A stretch of 64,000 bases of DNA, from the NCBI GenBank assembly GCA_964580585.1, contig CAZOKZ010000001.1, forward strand, positions 62,001 through 126,000, written 5' to 3'. The notes under the pieces are model-generated. The model had not been told where the DNA came from. It was given only the letters and a program-made list of their open reading frames with translations, and made no database searches. Numbering within the stretch: position 1 is the first letter of the stretch; each line of letters opens with the position of its first letter. The DNA comes from CAZOKZ01 sp964580585 (GTDB lineage: Bacteria > Sumerlaeota > Sumerlaeia > SLMS01 > JAHLLQ01). Made by a program: the position numbers and the translations under genes. Positions 42,436 through 51,838 of the stretch are shown here, one piece after another.

Positions 42436-43887
42436 TTGACTCATCCCGCTCTTCCCGAATCGCCTCGGCACGACGATCTGCGTGGCCGGTTGCTCGAACT
42501 CTATGCGCGTATTATCAGCGCTCCGATGCCGCCGGATCAACTCATCAACGCGTTTTTTCACCGTTATAAGCTGCCGGGCGGAGCGCGTGGTTTTCTGGCT
42601 GCTACCGTATATGCCCTGCTGCGTCGCCGTATTCGGTTGCATTTGATGATTCAATGGGCTGGACGCTCGAACCCTTCTTTCGATTGGCCGGAAGCCGGTC
42701 AATTGGCCTGTCCTCTTTCGCCGTTTGAAGAAGGCACTCTCGCCCTTTATCGTTGGATGCTCGAAGACCTTCGCGCTTCGCAATCCGAAGCCCAACGTCT
42801 GGCCCTTGCGGCTTTCGATGCCTTCATCTCACGCATTTCCACTGATCGACCCGCCGAAAACGATCCACTCCACGCCGTTGAAATTGGCGAACCCGGCATC
42901 CAACTGGCCAATCACGCGGTGCAATTTGCACGCGATCCGAAATTAACCCATGCCTCACCGCTTTTGCAACGCGCCGCGCGCCTTTCGATTCCATGGGATT
43001 TGCTCGAACGTTGGCGCGAACGTTTTGGTGACGTTCCCAGTGAGGAACTCGCCCGCGCGCTCAGTGGAACTGCTCCGCTTGATATTCGCGTCAATCGTCT
43101 CAAAGGCGAACGGCAAGCCTTGCTCGACGCCTTTGCTAAAGATTCCATCGCTGCGATGCCCGCAACGTACTCGCCCGACGGCATTCGACTGCGCGACAAA
43201 GCCAACGTGTTTCGCTCCCTGTTGTTTTCCGACGGATGGTTCGAGGTCCAGGACGAAGCCAGCCAACTGGTATCCTTTGCCTTCGATCCCAAGCCCACGT
43301 GGCGCNNNNNNNNNNACGCCTGTTCGGGCGGCGGAGGCAAGTCGCTTCACCTTTCCGGATTAATGAAAAATCGCGGCGAGATTTTCGCCCATGATTTGAA
43401 TGCCGACCGCCTCGAACCACAACGCAAACGCCTTCGCCGGGCAGGTGCGCACAACGTGCGGATTCTGGAACCGGGTAAAGCTGCGGAAAGCGGTCCATAC
43501 GATGCAGTGCTGATCGATGCGCCGTGTCTTGGGCTAGGAACGCTACGCCGTAATCCGGACCTCGCATGGCGAGGCGTGTTGGCTCAGCGCCTTGCCGATA
43601 TCGTAGAGATGCAATGGAATTGCCTGACTGAATACGCCCCGATGGTTAAGCCCGGTGGGCGATTAGTGTATGCGACCTGTAGCTTCGAGCACGAGGAAAC
43701 AACCGGCATTGTCGAACGTTTTCTGGCAGAATACCCGGATTTCGGGCCCTCACCCATTGCCCCAGCCTTTGCACGCTATGGCATCGACTCGCTCGTCGGC
43801 GAAAAAGACCATACGTTGGCGCTGCTTCCTTCGACGCATGGAACCGATGGATTTTTCCTGGCACGATTTGAACGCTTGCGCACCTGA
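42436..43887 (+). CDS. RsmB/NOL1-NOP2-Sun family RNA (cytosine-5) methyltransferase
   Basis: A 483-residue enzyme similar to 16S rRNA m5C967 methyltransferase RsmB. An N-terminal NusB-like helical region (about 1-165) is followed by the methyltransferase. That part has LDIRVNRLKGER, EVQDEASQLVSFAF, SAM motif I partly masked by Ns but ending ACSGGGGKSLHL, and two catalytic cysteines in DAPCLGLGTLRRNPD and YATCSFEHEE. The start is a TTG at 42436 without a clear ribosome site, and the next in-frame ATG would remove the first 30 residues. The 10-base N run at 43306-43315 preserves the frame. RsmB is the likeliest member, but specificity is not certain. Confidence 0.85.
   Translation: MTHPALPESPRHDDLRGRLLELYARIISAPMPPDQLINAFFHRYKLPGGARGFLAATVYALLRRRIRLHLMIQWAGRSNPSFDWPEAGQLACPLSPFEEGTLALYRWMLEDLRASQSEAQRLALAAFDAFISRISTDRPAENDPLHAVEIGEPGIQLANHAVQFARDPKLTHASPLLQRAARLSIPWDLLERWRERFGDVPSEELARALSGTAPLDIRVNRLKGERQALLDAFAKDSIAAMPATYSPDGIRLRDKANVFRSLLFSDGWFEVQDEASQLVSFAFDPKPTWRXXXXACSGGGGKSLHLSGLMKNRGEIFAHDLNADRLEPQRKRLRRAGAHNVRILEPGKAAESGPYDAVLIDAPCLGLGTLRRNPDLAWRGVLAQRLADIVEMQWNCLTEYAPMVKPGGRLVYATCSFEHEETTGIVERFLAEYPDFGPSPIAPAFARYGIDSLVGEKDHTLALLPSTHGTDGFFLARFERLRT
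43306..43315. other. assembly gap or masked bases (10 Ns)
   Basis: Ten Ns lie inside SAM motif I of the RNA methyltransferase. The frame is kept across them, and the partial codon after the gap (nac) fits the Asp of the usual VLDACSG motif, so the true spacing is probably close to ten bases. Confidence 0.9.
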
Positions 43888-43938
43888 CGTTTTTTTGCGA
43901 GAGTCCACCTATCAAGAAATGATCAAAAGGACTCTTAC

Positions 43939-44433
43939 ATGCCGAAGCGCGTTCTCTTCGTTTGCATGGGAAATATATGCCGTTCGCCAACCGGCGAAGG
44001 CGTTTTCCGCCATTTTGTAGAAAACCAGGGTCTTGCCCATGAAGTCGAAATCGACTCAGCGGGCACCATTGGCTATCATGTGGGCGAACCGCCGGACAGC
44101 CGTATGCAACGGGCCGCCGCGCGTCGAAATTACGACTTGTCTAAACAACGAGCTCGACAATTCAAGCGTAGCGATTTCGTGGAATTCGATCTGATCGTAC
44201 CCATGGATCGCGAAAACGAATGGAACATTCATCGACTCGACCCCGACGCCGAGTATCGCGAAAAAGTCAAACTTCTTTGCTCATTTCACCCAAATCCACC
44301 CACCATGGACGTGCCCGATCCGTACTATGGTGGCCAGCGCGGATTTGAAGAAGTCCTCGATCTCATCGAAGCTGCCTGCCCGGGTATTCTCGAACATCTC
44401 CAGTCCCTCGACCAAAATGGAAAAGGAGACTAA
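43939..44433 (+). CDS. low-molecular-weight protein-tyrosine-phosphatase family protein
   Basis: A 164-residue phosphatase. The P-loop VCMGNICRSPTGEG (Cx5RS, Cys about residue 9) is at the N terminus, and the general acid is in the VPDPYYGGQRGF motif (about 124). AAAGGA lies about 7 nt before the ATG. It ends 5 nt before a fructosamine-kinase family gene. In several bacteria, and as a fusion in plants, this pairing has been linked to dephosphorylation of sugar phosphates or glycated-protein repair, so tyrosine phosphatase activity should not be assumed. Confidence 0.92.
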   Translation: MPKRVLFVCMGNICRSPTGEGVFRHFVENQGLAHEVEIDSAGTIGYHVGEPPDSRMQRAAARRNYDLSKQRARQFKRSDFVEFDLIVPMDRENEWNIHRLDPDAEYREKVKLLCSFHPNPPTMDVPDPYYGGQRGFEEVLDLIEAACPGILEHLQSLDQNGKGD

Positions 44434-44438
44434 ATCCG

Positions 44439-45338
44439 ATGATCGCGACAAAATTGTACCCCGAAGCCGAACGCCTGATTGCCGAATGCACAGGCGCGGA
44501 GGCTTCCATTGTTCACCGCACGCCAGTTGGAGGTGGGTGCATTAGCAATGCCGAAAAAATCGACCTCGCAGATGGGCGATGTTTTTGTCTCAAACACAAC
44601 GCGCACGTGCCACGTGCATTGTTTGAGCAAGAGTCAGAAGCACTCGCCGCTCTTACCGCTCCCAAGGCCATCCGCGTGCCGGAACCTCTTGCCGTTGGCG
44701 GGGGAGAAGCGGGCATTCCACCGTTTATCATCCTGGAATGGATCGAAAGCGGAACGCCAGGCGCAGATTTTCACCTGACGTTTGGACGACAATTTGCCGA
44801 ACTGCATAAAGCCACGCAATCCGACCGGTTTGGGTTCCCACACGACAACCACATCGGCAGCACTCCGCAACCCAATGGATGGAAAGACGATTGGGTCGAA
44901 TTCTGGCGCGAACATCGGCTTGGTTACCAGTTCAAGCTCGCCCGCGACAAAGGACTCACCAACGCGGTGATGAACGATTGGGCCAACCGATTGCTCGAAC
45001 GCCTGCCCGAGCTGATCGGCGAACCCGACGAACCGGCGTGTTTACTACATGGCGATTTATGGGGTGGAAATTACATGACAGACGCCGACGGCCAGCCAGT
45101 TCTGATCGATCCAGCAGCCTATTATGGGCGTCGCGAAGCTGACTTGGCGATGACGATGTTGTTTGGAGGATTCAGCCACGCGTTTTATCAAGGCTACGAA
45201 GAAGTCTGGCCTCTCGCCGAAGGCAGCAAAACCCGCCTCGACATTTACAAACTCTACCACCTGCTCAACCACCTGAACCTCTTCGGGTCCAGCTACCGTG
45301 GCGGGTGTATGGAAATCATGTCGCGGTATGGGGGGTAA
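44439..45338 (+). CDS. fructosamine/ketosamine-3-kinase family protein
   Basis: A 299-residue member of the fructosamine-3-kinase family, which phosphorylates sugar adducts on protein lysines so that they fall off. Motifs are TPVGGGCISNAEKI (nucleotide loop, about 29), CLKHNAHVP, FGRQFAELHKAT, and the catalytic LLHGDLWGGNYM with LIDPAAYYGRREADLAM (about 203-235). Bacterial members often act on ribulosamines or erythrulosamines. It probably forms a two-gene unit with the LMW phosphatase. The stop abuts the convergent glucokinase gene. Confidence 0.92.
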   Translation: MIATKLYPEAERLIAECTGAEASIVHRTPVGGGCISNAEKIDLADGRCFCLKHNAHVPRALFEQESEALAALTAPKAIRVPEPLAVGGGEAGIPPFIILEWIESGTPGADFHLTFGRQFAELHKATQSDRFGFPHDNHIGSTPQPNGWKDDWVEFWREHRLGYQFKLARDKGLTNAVMNDWANRLLERLPELIGEPDEPACLLHGDLWGGNYMTDADGQPVLIDPAAYYGRREADLAMTMLFGGFSHAFYQGYEEVWPLAEGSKTRLDIYKLYHLLNHLNLFGSSYRGGCMEIMSRYGG

Positions 45339-46115
45339 TTAGATTTCTCCCGCGAACTCCGGTTTCAAATTCGATTCTCCCGTCACTGCCGCGCAATACG
45401 CCGCGCCAACGATTCCGGCCATGTTGCGCATTTGAGCCGGGCGAATTTCCGCGCGTAGTTTAAGATAGGGAAGAAACTTGTCGATCTTTTTACTGATGCC
45501 ACCGCCGATGATAAACAGATCGGGCCAGAAGAGTTTGTCGAGTTCCTGCAGGTATTCGTTTACGCGCTTGCCCCAATCGTCCCATTTCAGATCGCCATCT
45601 TTTTTGACTTTCTCCGACGCGTAATGCTCGCCTTCTTTGCCATTCTTCAAATACACGTGACCCAATTCCGTGTTTGGCACCAGTTGCCCATTGATGAACA
45701 TCGCCGTGCCGATGCCCGTGCCAATGGTGATCATAAAAACGAGACCCGAATGATTGCGTCCGGCGCCGAAAGTCACTTCCGCCATGCCAGCGGCATCCGC
45801 GTCGTTCACCAACGCCGTTTTGCATCCCGTGCGAGCCTCGATCATGGCTGCGGCGTTCTTGCCGACCCATGATTTTTCCAAGTTCGCCGCCGTGTGCACG
45901 ACGCCATTTTTGACCACGCCGGGAAACCCGCAGCCGATGGGATTTTTCCAATCGAAATGCTCGGCGATTTGACCGATTGCTTCGATCATCGCTTCGGGTA
46001 CTGCGGGGTTGGGTGTTTTGATCCGAAACCGTTCGGCGAGCGCCTCGCCAGTCGTGGTGTTGATGGGCGCGCCCTTGATTCCCGAGCCGCCAATGTCAAT
46101 TCCAAGCACCTGCAT
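45339..46115 (-). CDS. ppgK: polyphosphate glucokinase (ROK family)
   Basis: A 258-residue ROK-family sugar kinase. It starts VLGIDIGGSGIKGAPI, has the MITIGTGIGTAMF phosphate motif (about 128), and TELGHVYLKNGKEGEHYASEKVKKD. The absence of the ROK zinc motif and the KRVNEYLQELDKLFWPDLFIIGGGISKK segment point to polyphosphate-dependent glucokinase, which forms glucose-6-phosphate using polyphosphate. The start at 46115 has AAGGGG 7 nt upstream; the longer frame runs through a terminator hairpin and is not used. Confidence 0.92.
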   Translation of the reverse strand: MQVLGIDIGGSGIKGAPINTTTGEALAERFRIKTPNPAVPEAMIEAIGQIAEHFDWKNPIGCGFPGVVKNGVVHTAANLEKSWVGKNAAAMIEARTGCKTALVNDADAAGMAEVTFGAGRNHSGLVFMITIGTGIGTAMFINGQLVPNTELGHVYLKNGKEGEHYASEKVKKDGDLKWDDWGKRVNEYLQELDKLFWPDLFIIGGGISKKIDKFLPYLKLRAEIRPAQMRNMAGIVGAAYCAAVTGESNLKPEFAGEI

Positions 46116-46199
46116 GAACAAGCCCCTTCGACTGAAATTCACACCGCAGGCATCCTGGGGGAGAAACCATCTTGTGGACAAGCAAAAGGCGACTCTGTT

Positions 46200-46238
46200 T
46201 TTAAGAAAATGCCCGGCTCCAAGAAATGAGCCGGGCAT
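46200..46238 (-). terminator. intrinsic terminator of the lipoprotein gene
   Basis: On the minus strand ATGCCCGGCTC, an 8-nt loop and GAGCCGGGCAT form a perfect 11-bp stem, followed by TTTCTTAAAAA, 26 nt beyond the stop at 46264. Confidence 0.75.
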
Positions 46239-46263
46239 GCTTCAATTCAGTGAATTGGCGACC

Positions 46264-48048
46264 TTATTCGTACGTCACCATGGTTATGTTCGGATTAAAT
46301 CGACCGGTAACGTCTGGTTCAATTTTGCTGTTCGAGGCATCGGAAACTTTCTCGAACAACTCGTCAAACAAACGTTCAAGTGTTAACTTGGACACCGAAC
46401 GGTTTTTGTTGTTCAAACTGTCGATTAATTCCATTCCGTAGAGTTGTTTTCCACCGGATTTCATCGCAGGAACTGGCGTGGTTGTCGAAGTGGCCAATGC
46501 CCAACGGGGAGGAGCGTTTTCGATGGAGCTCAAAATCTCCTTGCTGGTATCGGAAGCATTCCAATCCAGGTCCAGAATGATCAGCACATCTTCCGTCGCT
46601 AGCGATCGGCTCAACATATCCAGCAGTGACGAAATGGCAAGTTGCGATTCACCCGTTCCAATCGACATGGTGGCGGCATCGCCCGGCGCGGCGATGCAAA
46701 TCATCGCCAAGTCGCCTGCGAGCGGTTTGCGCGTGAAATTATCCAAGTCGCTCTCGAACGTCTTAAGATCGAATGTCCCCGAATTGGTGTAAGTTGAAAT
46801 AGACGAAGCCTCGAACTGTCCAACGTAAGGATCAACCAGGGCGCCTTTCAACGCTTCAACCGTAGCCGATGCTTCGCTCGATCCCGCTCCCACCAGATAG
46901 GCATAACGACGCGCGGGGGAGAGTTCTGCGGGCAGACGTTTGATGCGTAATTCGGCGTTCGTTTCGTTGTCACGCCAATCGATAATTTTTGCGCGCAGCA
47001 GGTTATCGCCCATGTCGAGTTTGACCGCTGTCTCGCGCGTCGAAATGGACTGTGGCGCCGAACGTTCATCCACCAACGTCATCGCGTCGATGCCCGTGTT
47101 GACTTCGCGTTGATTCACAAAGACGTGGAGCTTTTGCAGATTGTTTGGCGCCGAAGCGTTCCATTGAACCATGGCTTCAGACTGACGTATAATCGTTCCG
47201 TTTGCAGGCGACAAAAACGAGAACGTGGGCAATGCGCCTTTCTTGATGTCCTCGGCTTCTCGTTTCAACTTCGCGAGATAGTTCTCGCCATCTGTGCGCA
47301 AGTCGGCCCAGTACGTGTCATCTCCACTGGGAAGTCCCGATTGCGATTGGGTAATGACGTCGTTGAAAGCCGGAGTGATTTTCAGCTTAAAGTCTTCCAT
47401 TTGGCCTTCTTCCGCGTACTGCGTGAAGAGCTTGGAAGACGTTGTGAATTTCGTGCGAATAGGTTTACCGATTTTGTACTCAGAATTTCCTGCGTGATAA
47501 CCATCATACCACTGGAATTCTGCTGTGATATCGTAATGACGGGATAACTTCGGGACGCCCAAAAACCACACCACGTCGTAGAAATGAAACCCAAACGGCA
47601 AAGCCAACCCATAGAGATAAACCGACCCCTTGGCAGAGGTATCAATCAGCGTTCCCTTGAGCAGCAAATCGTACGATCCCGGTTCAGGCAATTCGTCTGA
47701 CCTGGCGAATTGCACGCGCTCGAATTGCCCGCTCTGGCTCAACGCATCGGCCAATTCGCGCGCCACGAGCGATGGAAACGGTTCGATTGCGCTGCTGTAA
47801 ACTTCATCAGGACGGGAAAATTGATAATGACGAAAAAACGAAAAAGGCGGGGCTGCTTTCACCTGCGCCGTCTTCATTTCAAAACCGCGATCGTCCTTGA
47901 GTTCGGTAACCAGCACCCGCATTGGAATCGTCGGATGCGTGGAATCCACTTTGACAACCTTATACTTACTCGATGTCCCGCAGGCTGTCAGCAGCAACAG
48001 GCTCGCTAACACCATCAGTTTCCATGTAAGGGCTCGAACCATGGGCAT
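46264..48048 (-). CDS. outer-membrane-type lipoprotein with Ig-like and degenerate caspase-like regions
   Basis: A 594-residue lipoprotein: signal peptide with lipobox LLLTAC, lipidated Cys 23. Residues about 35-250 resemble lipoproteins of unknown function (FRHYQFSRPDEVY, YDLLLKGTLIDTS). About 285-390 is an Ig-like domain (SFLSPANGTIIRQSEAMVQW). The C terminus (about 395-594) has a caspase-like layout (RRYAYLVGAGSSEAS, VLIILDLDWNAS) but lacks the catalytic His-Gly and Cys motifs. It follows the kinase by 62 nt on the same strand and is probably its operon partner. ATG 48048 with GGAG 5 nt upstream is chosen. Confidence 0.72.
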   Translation of the reverse strand: MPMVRALTWKLMVLASLLLLTACGTSSKYKVVKVDSTHPTIPMRVLVTELKDDRGFEMKTAQVKAAPPFSFFRHYQFSRPDEVYSSAIEPFPSLVARELADALSQSGQFERVQFARSDELPEPGSYDLLLKGTLIDTSAKGSVYLYGLALPFGFHFYDVVWFLGVPKLSRHYDITAEFQWYDGYHAGNSEYKIGKPIRTKFTTSSKLFTQYAEEGQMEDFKLKITPAFNDVITQSQSGLPSGDDTYWADLRTDGENYLAKLKREAEDIKKGALPTFSFLSPANGTIIRQSEAMVQWNASAPNNLQKLHVFVNQREVNTGIDAMTLVDERSAPQSISTRETAVKLDMGDNLLRAKIIDWRDNETNAELRIKRLPAELSPARRYAYLVGAGSSEASATVEALKGALVDPYVGQFEASSISTYTNSGTFDLKTFESDLDNFTRKPLAGDLAMICIAAPGDAATMSIGTGESQLAISSLLDMLSRSLATEDVLIILDLDWNASDTSKEILSSIENAPPRWALATSTTTPVPAMKSGGKQLYGMELIDSLNNKNRSVSKLTLERLFDELFEKVSDASNSKIEPDVTGRFNPNITMVTYE

Positions 48049-48110
48049 AGCCTCTCCACGATGTATGTTGATTTGTAAAGAATTACATTCAGAATCAGAA
48101 TGCACCAATT

Positions 48111-50636
48111 CTAAGGTGTCAATGCAAGCCGAAAGCCAATTTCGGACGATCTCTCGCCGGGTTCCTTTCGTCCTCGTGCCGTGGTGCGAAGCTCGTCGGC
48201 AGAAAAAGAAAGATAACCGCCTCCGCGTAAGACCTTTTTCGGTTTTCGTTCCGATTCCATTTGGGCATCACTTGGTCCATAAGGAACATTTTGCTCATAC
48301 CATTTGGGCAGATACCAATCCTCGCACCATTCGGCAACGTTGCCTGCCATGTTATAAAACCCATTGTTGCCTTCGTGTTGGGTTACTTTCTCCGTCCCAC
48401 CGTCCGGCATATTAAAGTTAGCGGTTTGATGGGTTGGTACAGCCGCCCCCGATGGGTATTTCAATTTCGCCCGTCCACCTGCGGCCAACTCCCATTCCGC
48501 TTCCGACGGCAGCCGGTAAAACTTCCCGGTTTCTCGATTGAGCCAACCAATGTAGGCCACCGCTGCCGTCCAGGTAATGGCATTGGCCGGATGGTCTTCC
48601 CGGTTGGGGCGAGGGATGTATCGATGCGCATTCTCATCGTAAATGATATTCGTATGATCGGTAGGAACGTATAAAATCTCCGCTTTCATTCCCAACGAGT
48701 TCAAGAAAGCAGAAAATTCCAGGGCGGTGACTTCGTATTTGCACAACTGATACGAATTAAGACGGACATTGTGCATCGGTTTTTCTTCCGATGGCGCGTT
48801 CGCCTCGTCGCTTCCCATCGAAAAGCTTAAACCACCTTGCTCGATCATTTCTTTCTCGATGTTCGTTGCCATCATGATAGCCAGATCGTCGGCCCGGCTA
48901 AGGATTAGTTTCTGGGCATCGGGATTATCGTCGTAATCCCGTAACATATCCATGACGTTGCGCCAATAACGAGGAATCTCGATAGGGCTGACATCCTGGG
49001 CGCCTTTAACATAATAATTAATTTGAGTACCAAGTACTTCCAATGGATCGGGCGTCGGTTTGGGAGTCGCCGTTGGTTTCACGGGCGTTGGTGTGGACGT
49101 TTTGACGGTCTTTTCCGGAGTAGGGGCGGGCGTTGGATTGATCATCGCCACGTCCACCGGGGTTTTGGTCGCCTCCGGCGTGGAATCCACGCTCACCGGT
49201 GTTTCCTGGTTGCCGTTATTTCCCGACACCGTTGAACCATTGTTGCCATTGGAAGGTTCCGGCCCTGTCAACGCATTGACAATCATCACGCCAGCGATCA
49301 AAGCGCAGACTCCCACGGCTATCGCCGGCACAAGAAACTTGCGCAAGGGATGCGCCGTCGCGGGTGGGGGAGTGGTTTCAACAGCGGCGGAAGCGGCTCC
49401 TTTTTCACTTGCAGGCTGTGGTGCCGAGAACGGGGTTTTGTCGATTTCCGTTCGGGACGACGACCCCATAACTTCCGTCGCATCGACTTCGGTGGAAGAA
49501 GCGCGCGCTCCGGCTGCCATCGAAGGAATCGCCTGATCTTGCCGCGATTCATTCATCGGCTGAACGGGTAGTGTCGGATCGACTTCCGATTCAACCGAGG
49601 CGTGTTTATTGGTCGCGTCGTAATCCGTGTGCGGAATCGTTTGTTGCGTTTCCACCTCAACCAGATTTCGCGAAGCCCCGCTGCCCGGCGTCGTCGCTTT
49701 GATGATGGGAATGGTGCAATCGGATGCCTGCAACGTCTGGCGCCAGATATCTGTCATCGGCATATCCCAGACGGGCTTGAGAGCAGTCTCAATCGCCTGG
49801 CCTAATTCGGAAGCATCCTGTGGACGTTTCGCCGGATCTTTCTCCAGACAACGCAGGATCAACCTGTCGAGTTCTTCCGGAATCCCCTGGATTTTTGTCA
49901 GAATCGAAGGGGGTTGCTCATTCAAGTGAGCAACCGCCACGGTTAGACCGGAACCCGTAAAGACCGTTTGCTGAGTAAAACAATAATAGATGACACAACC
50001 CATCGAGTACAAATCGCTCAGATGGGAAACACCCATGCCGCGAATCTGTTCGGGCGCCATGTAACTTGGTGTGCCGAGCGCTTGCCCCGTTTGAGTAAGC
50101 TGGCCTCCGTCCACACCCGTCATCTGGGCAGTCGGGTCCACATGCGCGATACCGAAGTCCATGACTTTGACGCGCCATTTACCCCGTGGAAGCCGAGCAA
50201 CCATGATGTTGTGTGGTTTTATATCGCGGTGAACGATACTGTGTTCGTGCGCGTGGGCGATGCCTTCGCAGGAAAGCTCCAGAATTCGCGCCAAATCCCC
50301 AACGGTTAAATCTCCGGGCGCCCGGTTCGTGAAGGCCTTCAAATCCATGCCTTCGACATATTCCATGGCGATAAAAGCCAGATCCGAATCCTGGTAAAAT
50401 TCATAAACCTGGACAATATTGTCGTGCGCCAGCTTGGCAACGGTTCGTGCCTCGCGAGCGAAGCGCGCCATGATTTCGGGCGACTCCATCACCGCGCGGC
50501 TGGGCACCTTCAAGGCCACATCGCGGCCTAAGTCCACTTGACGGGCGCGGTAAACCTTCCCCATGCCGCCCGAGCCCAGGATCTGCTTAATCTCGTATTT
50601 CTCGGCAAGAACTTCGCCGACTTCGAATTCCAACAT
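48111..50636 (-). CDS. Ser/Thr protein kinase with C-terminal formylglycine-enzyme-like domain
   Basis: An 841-residue membrane kinase. The kinase domain (about 14-285) has ILGSGGMGKVYRA, VALK, HRDIKPHN, DFGIAH and GTPSYMAPEQ, all consistent with activity. A Ser/Thr/Pro-rich linker leads to one transmembrane helix (about 440-460), a second Pro/Thr linker, and an extracytoplasmic FGE-sulfatase domain (about 615-841) with MGSDEANAPSEEKP, ITWTAAVAYIGWLN, YRLPSEAEWELAA, NVAEWCEDWY and RGGGYLSF. Whether the FGE-like domain is catalytic or a sensor cannot be told. The lipoprotein gene follows. Confidence 0.9.
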   Translation of the reverse strand: MLEFEVGEVLAEKYEIKQILGSGGMGKVYRARQVDLGRDVALKVPSRAVMESPEIMARFAREARTVAKLAHDNIVQVYEFYQDSDLAFIAMEYVEGMDLKAFTNRAPGDLTVGDLARILELSCEGIAHAHEHSIVHRDIKPHNIMVARLPRGKWRVKVMDFGIAHVDPTAQMTGVDGGQLTQTGQALGTPSYMAPEQIRGMGVSHLSDLYSMGCVIYYCFTQQTVFTGSGLTVAVAHLNEQPPSILTKIQGIPEELDRLILRCLEKDPAKRPQDASELGQAIETALKPVWDMPMTDIWRQTLQASDCTIPIIKATTPGSGASRNLVEVETQQTIPHTDYDATNKHASVESEVDPTLPVQPMNESRQDQAIPSMAAGARASSTEVDATEVMGSSSRTEIDKTPFSAPQPASEKGAASAAVETTPPPATAHPLRKFLVPAIAVGVCALIAGVMIVNALTGPEPSNGNNGSTVSGNNGNQETPVSVDSTPEATKTPVDVAMINPTPAPTPEKTVKTSTPTPVKPTATPKPTPDPLEVLGTQINYYVKGAQDVSPIEIPRYWRNVMDMLRDYDDNPDAQKLILSRADDLAIMMATNIEKEMIEQGGLSFSMGSDEANAPSEEKPMHNVRLNSYQLCKYEVTALEFSAFLNSLGMKAEILYVPTDHTNIIYDENAHRYIPRPNREDHPANAITWTAAVAYIGWLNRETGKFYRLPSEAEWELAAGGRAKLKYPSGAAVPTHQTANFNMPDGGTEKVTQHEGNNGFYNMAGNVAEWCEDWYLPKWYEQNVPYGPSDAQMESERKPKKVLRGGGYLSFSADELRTTARGRKEPGERSSEIGFRLALTP

Positions 50637-50778
50637 AGGCCAGTTTGAATCCTGATCTGGGGGAATTTCGCCCTCTCAGTTCGCAACGCCTCCATAAAGG
50701 CACGGCAGTCCCCTTGAGGCGCGAGAGAAAAATCCCGTTTTCACACCAGGTTGAACGACAAACGGATAAAACGAAGAA

Positions 50779-51231
50779 TCATGTCAGTTCGCTCAGGTCG
50801 GTCGTGCAATACTCTAACAGGGCTGCCTGAGCCGGGGACAGAAGGCAATCGCGATTCATCCCCGATGCTTTGTCGTAGTAGGTCGCCGAGCGCTCGCCGC
50901 AGACAATTTCGGTCACCGGAGCATTCCGTACGACAAAAATGTACAAATCCATCCCTAATTTGGGGGTGGACTGGAAAATCCAATACAGCGTCTCGCCGAT
51001 CATTCCCGAATTCACAAACTCCGTGTTGGGTTTTGTCTTCAGGGTGAAGAGATCCTTTACGTATTTCTGGGCTTCGGGAACAAACTTGGCCGGGTCTATC
51101 TCGGCATCCTCCCCCGTCAAAGGATCGAGTACCACGTCGGCGGCGATGATCGTGGAAAGCAACTCATCCAACGCCAAGGGTAATTGATCGCATTCGATGG
51201 ACTCGCCTGAACTCGTTTTGATCGTTGTCAT
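50779..51231 (-). CDS. hypothetical protein
   Basis: A 150-residue protein without signal peptide or membrane helix. It contains LPLALDELLSTIIAADVVLDPLTGEDAEI near the N terminus and GMIGETLYWIFQSTPKLGMDLYIFVVRNAPV in the centre. I do not recognise the family. The start at 51231 (MTTIKTSS) is favoured over the longer frame at 51267. It lies 142 nt upstream of the formylglycine-domain kinase on the same strand and may belong with it. Confidence 0.55.
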   Translation of the reverse strand: MTTIKTSSGESIECDQLPLALDELLSTIIAADVVLDPLTGEDAEIDPAKFVPEAQKYVKDLFTLKTKPNTEFVNSGMIGETLYWIFQSTPKLGMDLYIFVVRNAPVTEIVCGERSATYYDKASGMNRDCLLSPAQAALLEYCTTDLSELT

Positions 51232-51364
51232 TCGATTTCTCAAGGAAACAACCGCTGGAGCAGCCAACGGAAGATTTGAAGTTACCTACGGAAAATATCG
51301 ATAATCAGCTAGGGGAGCAATGGGGCAAAAGGCAACCGTGATAACGGGATTCGCCCTAATTTTC

Positions 51365-51838
51365 TCACTTCATGAACAGACGATAATGCACCTCATGGAC
51401 GACTTCGCCGCGATCATTGTAATAAATTCGTGGTTTGGTAACTTCCTCGAAATCACGCAGGCGTCCCTCGCGAAGCAATACGTCCAAAAATTCGCCGCCT
51501 TTTACCGCGTTCTCGCCGCGCCACCGAATCGCTGCCAACTGGGTTAAACCACCATCCTTTTGACTGACCAGATCGACTCCCGCCGTCAAACACGCTCGTT
51601 GTACAATCAATCCGTAATTCACGGAAGAAACAACACGAGGCGAAGACGCTTGCTGCGTAGATGATTGATTTTCTTGAGTTGGCGACTTGGCAATGCCGTT
51701 TTCATAATGGATCGTAGGCTCCATGGAGCTTTCCATTTTGGCGTAGAAAGCTTCCTTGCCATCGAGCAGGTTAAACACGACGACAAAAATCAGAACCAGA
51801 ACCGCGCAGAAGGTAAAAAAACGTAGGAAAAATTTCAT
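51365..51838 (-). CDS. hypothetical protein with an N-terminal membrane anchor
   Basis: A 157-residue protein: one helix (about residues 4-26, FLRFFTFCAVLVLIFVVVF) then a soluble extracytoplasmic part. The middle (about 45-75) is rich in Ser, Gln and Thr and looks disordered, while the C-terminal 80 residues (VNYGLIVQRACLTAGVDLVS onward) look folded. No family recognised. It lies about 130 nt upstream of the 51231 gene on the same strand. Confidence 0.6.
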   Translation of the reverse strand: MKFFLRFFTFCAVLVLIFVVVFNLLDGKEAFYAKMESSMEPTIHYENGIAKSPTQENQSSTQQASSPRVVSSVNYGLIVQRACLTAGVDLVSQKDGGLTQLAAIRWRGENAVKGGEFLDVLLREGRLRDFEEVTKPRIYYNDRGEVVHEVHYRLFMK

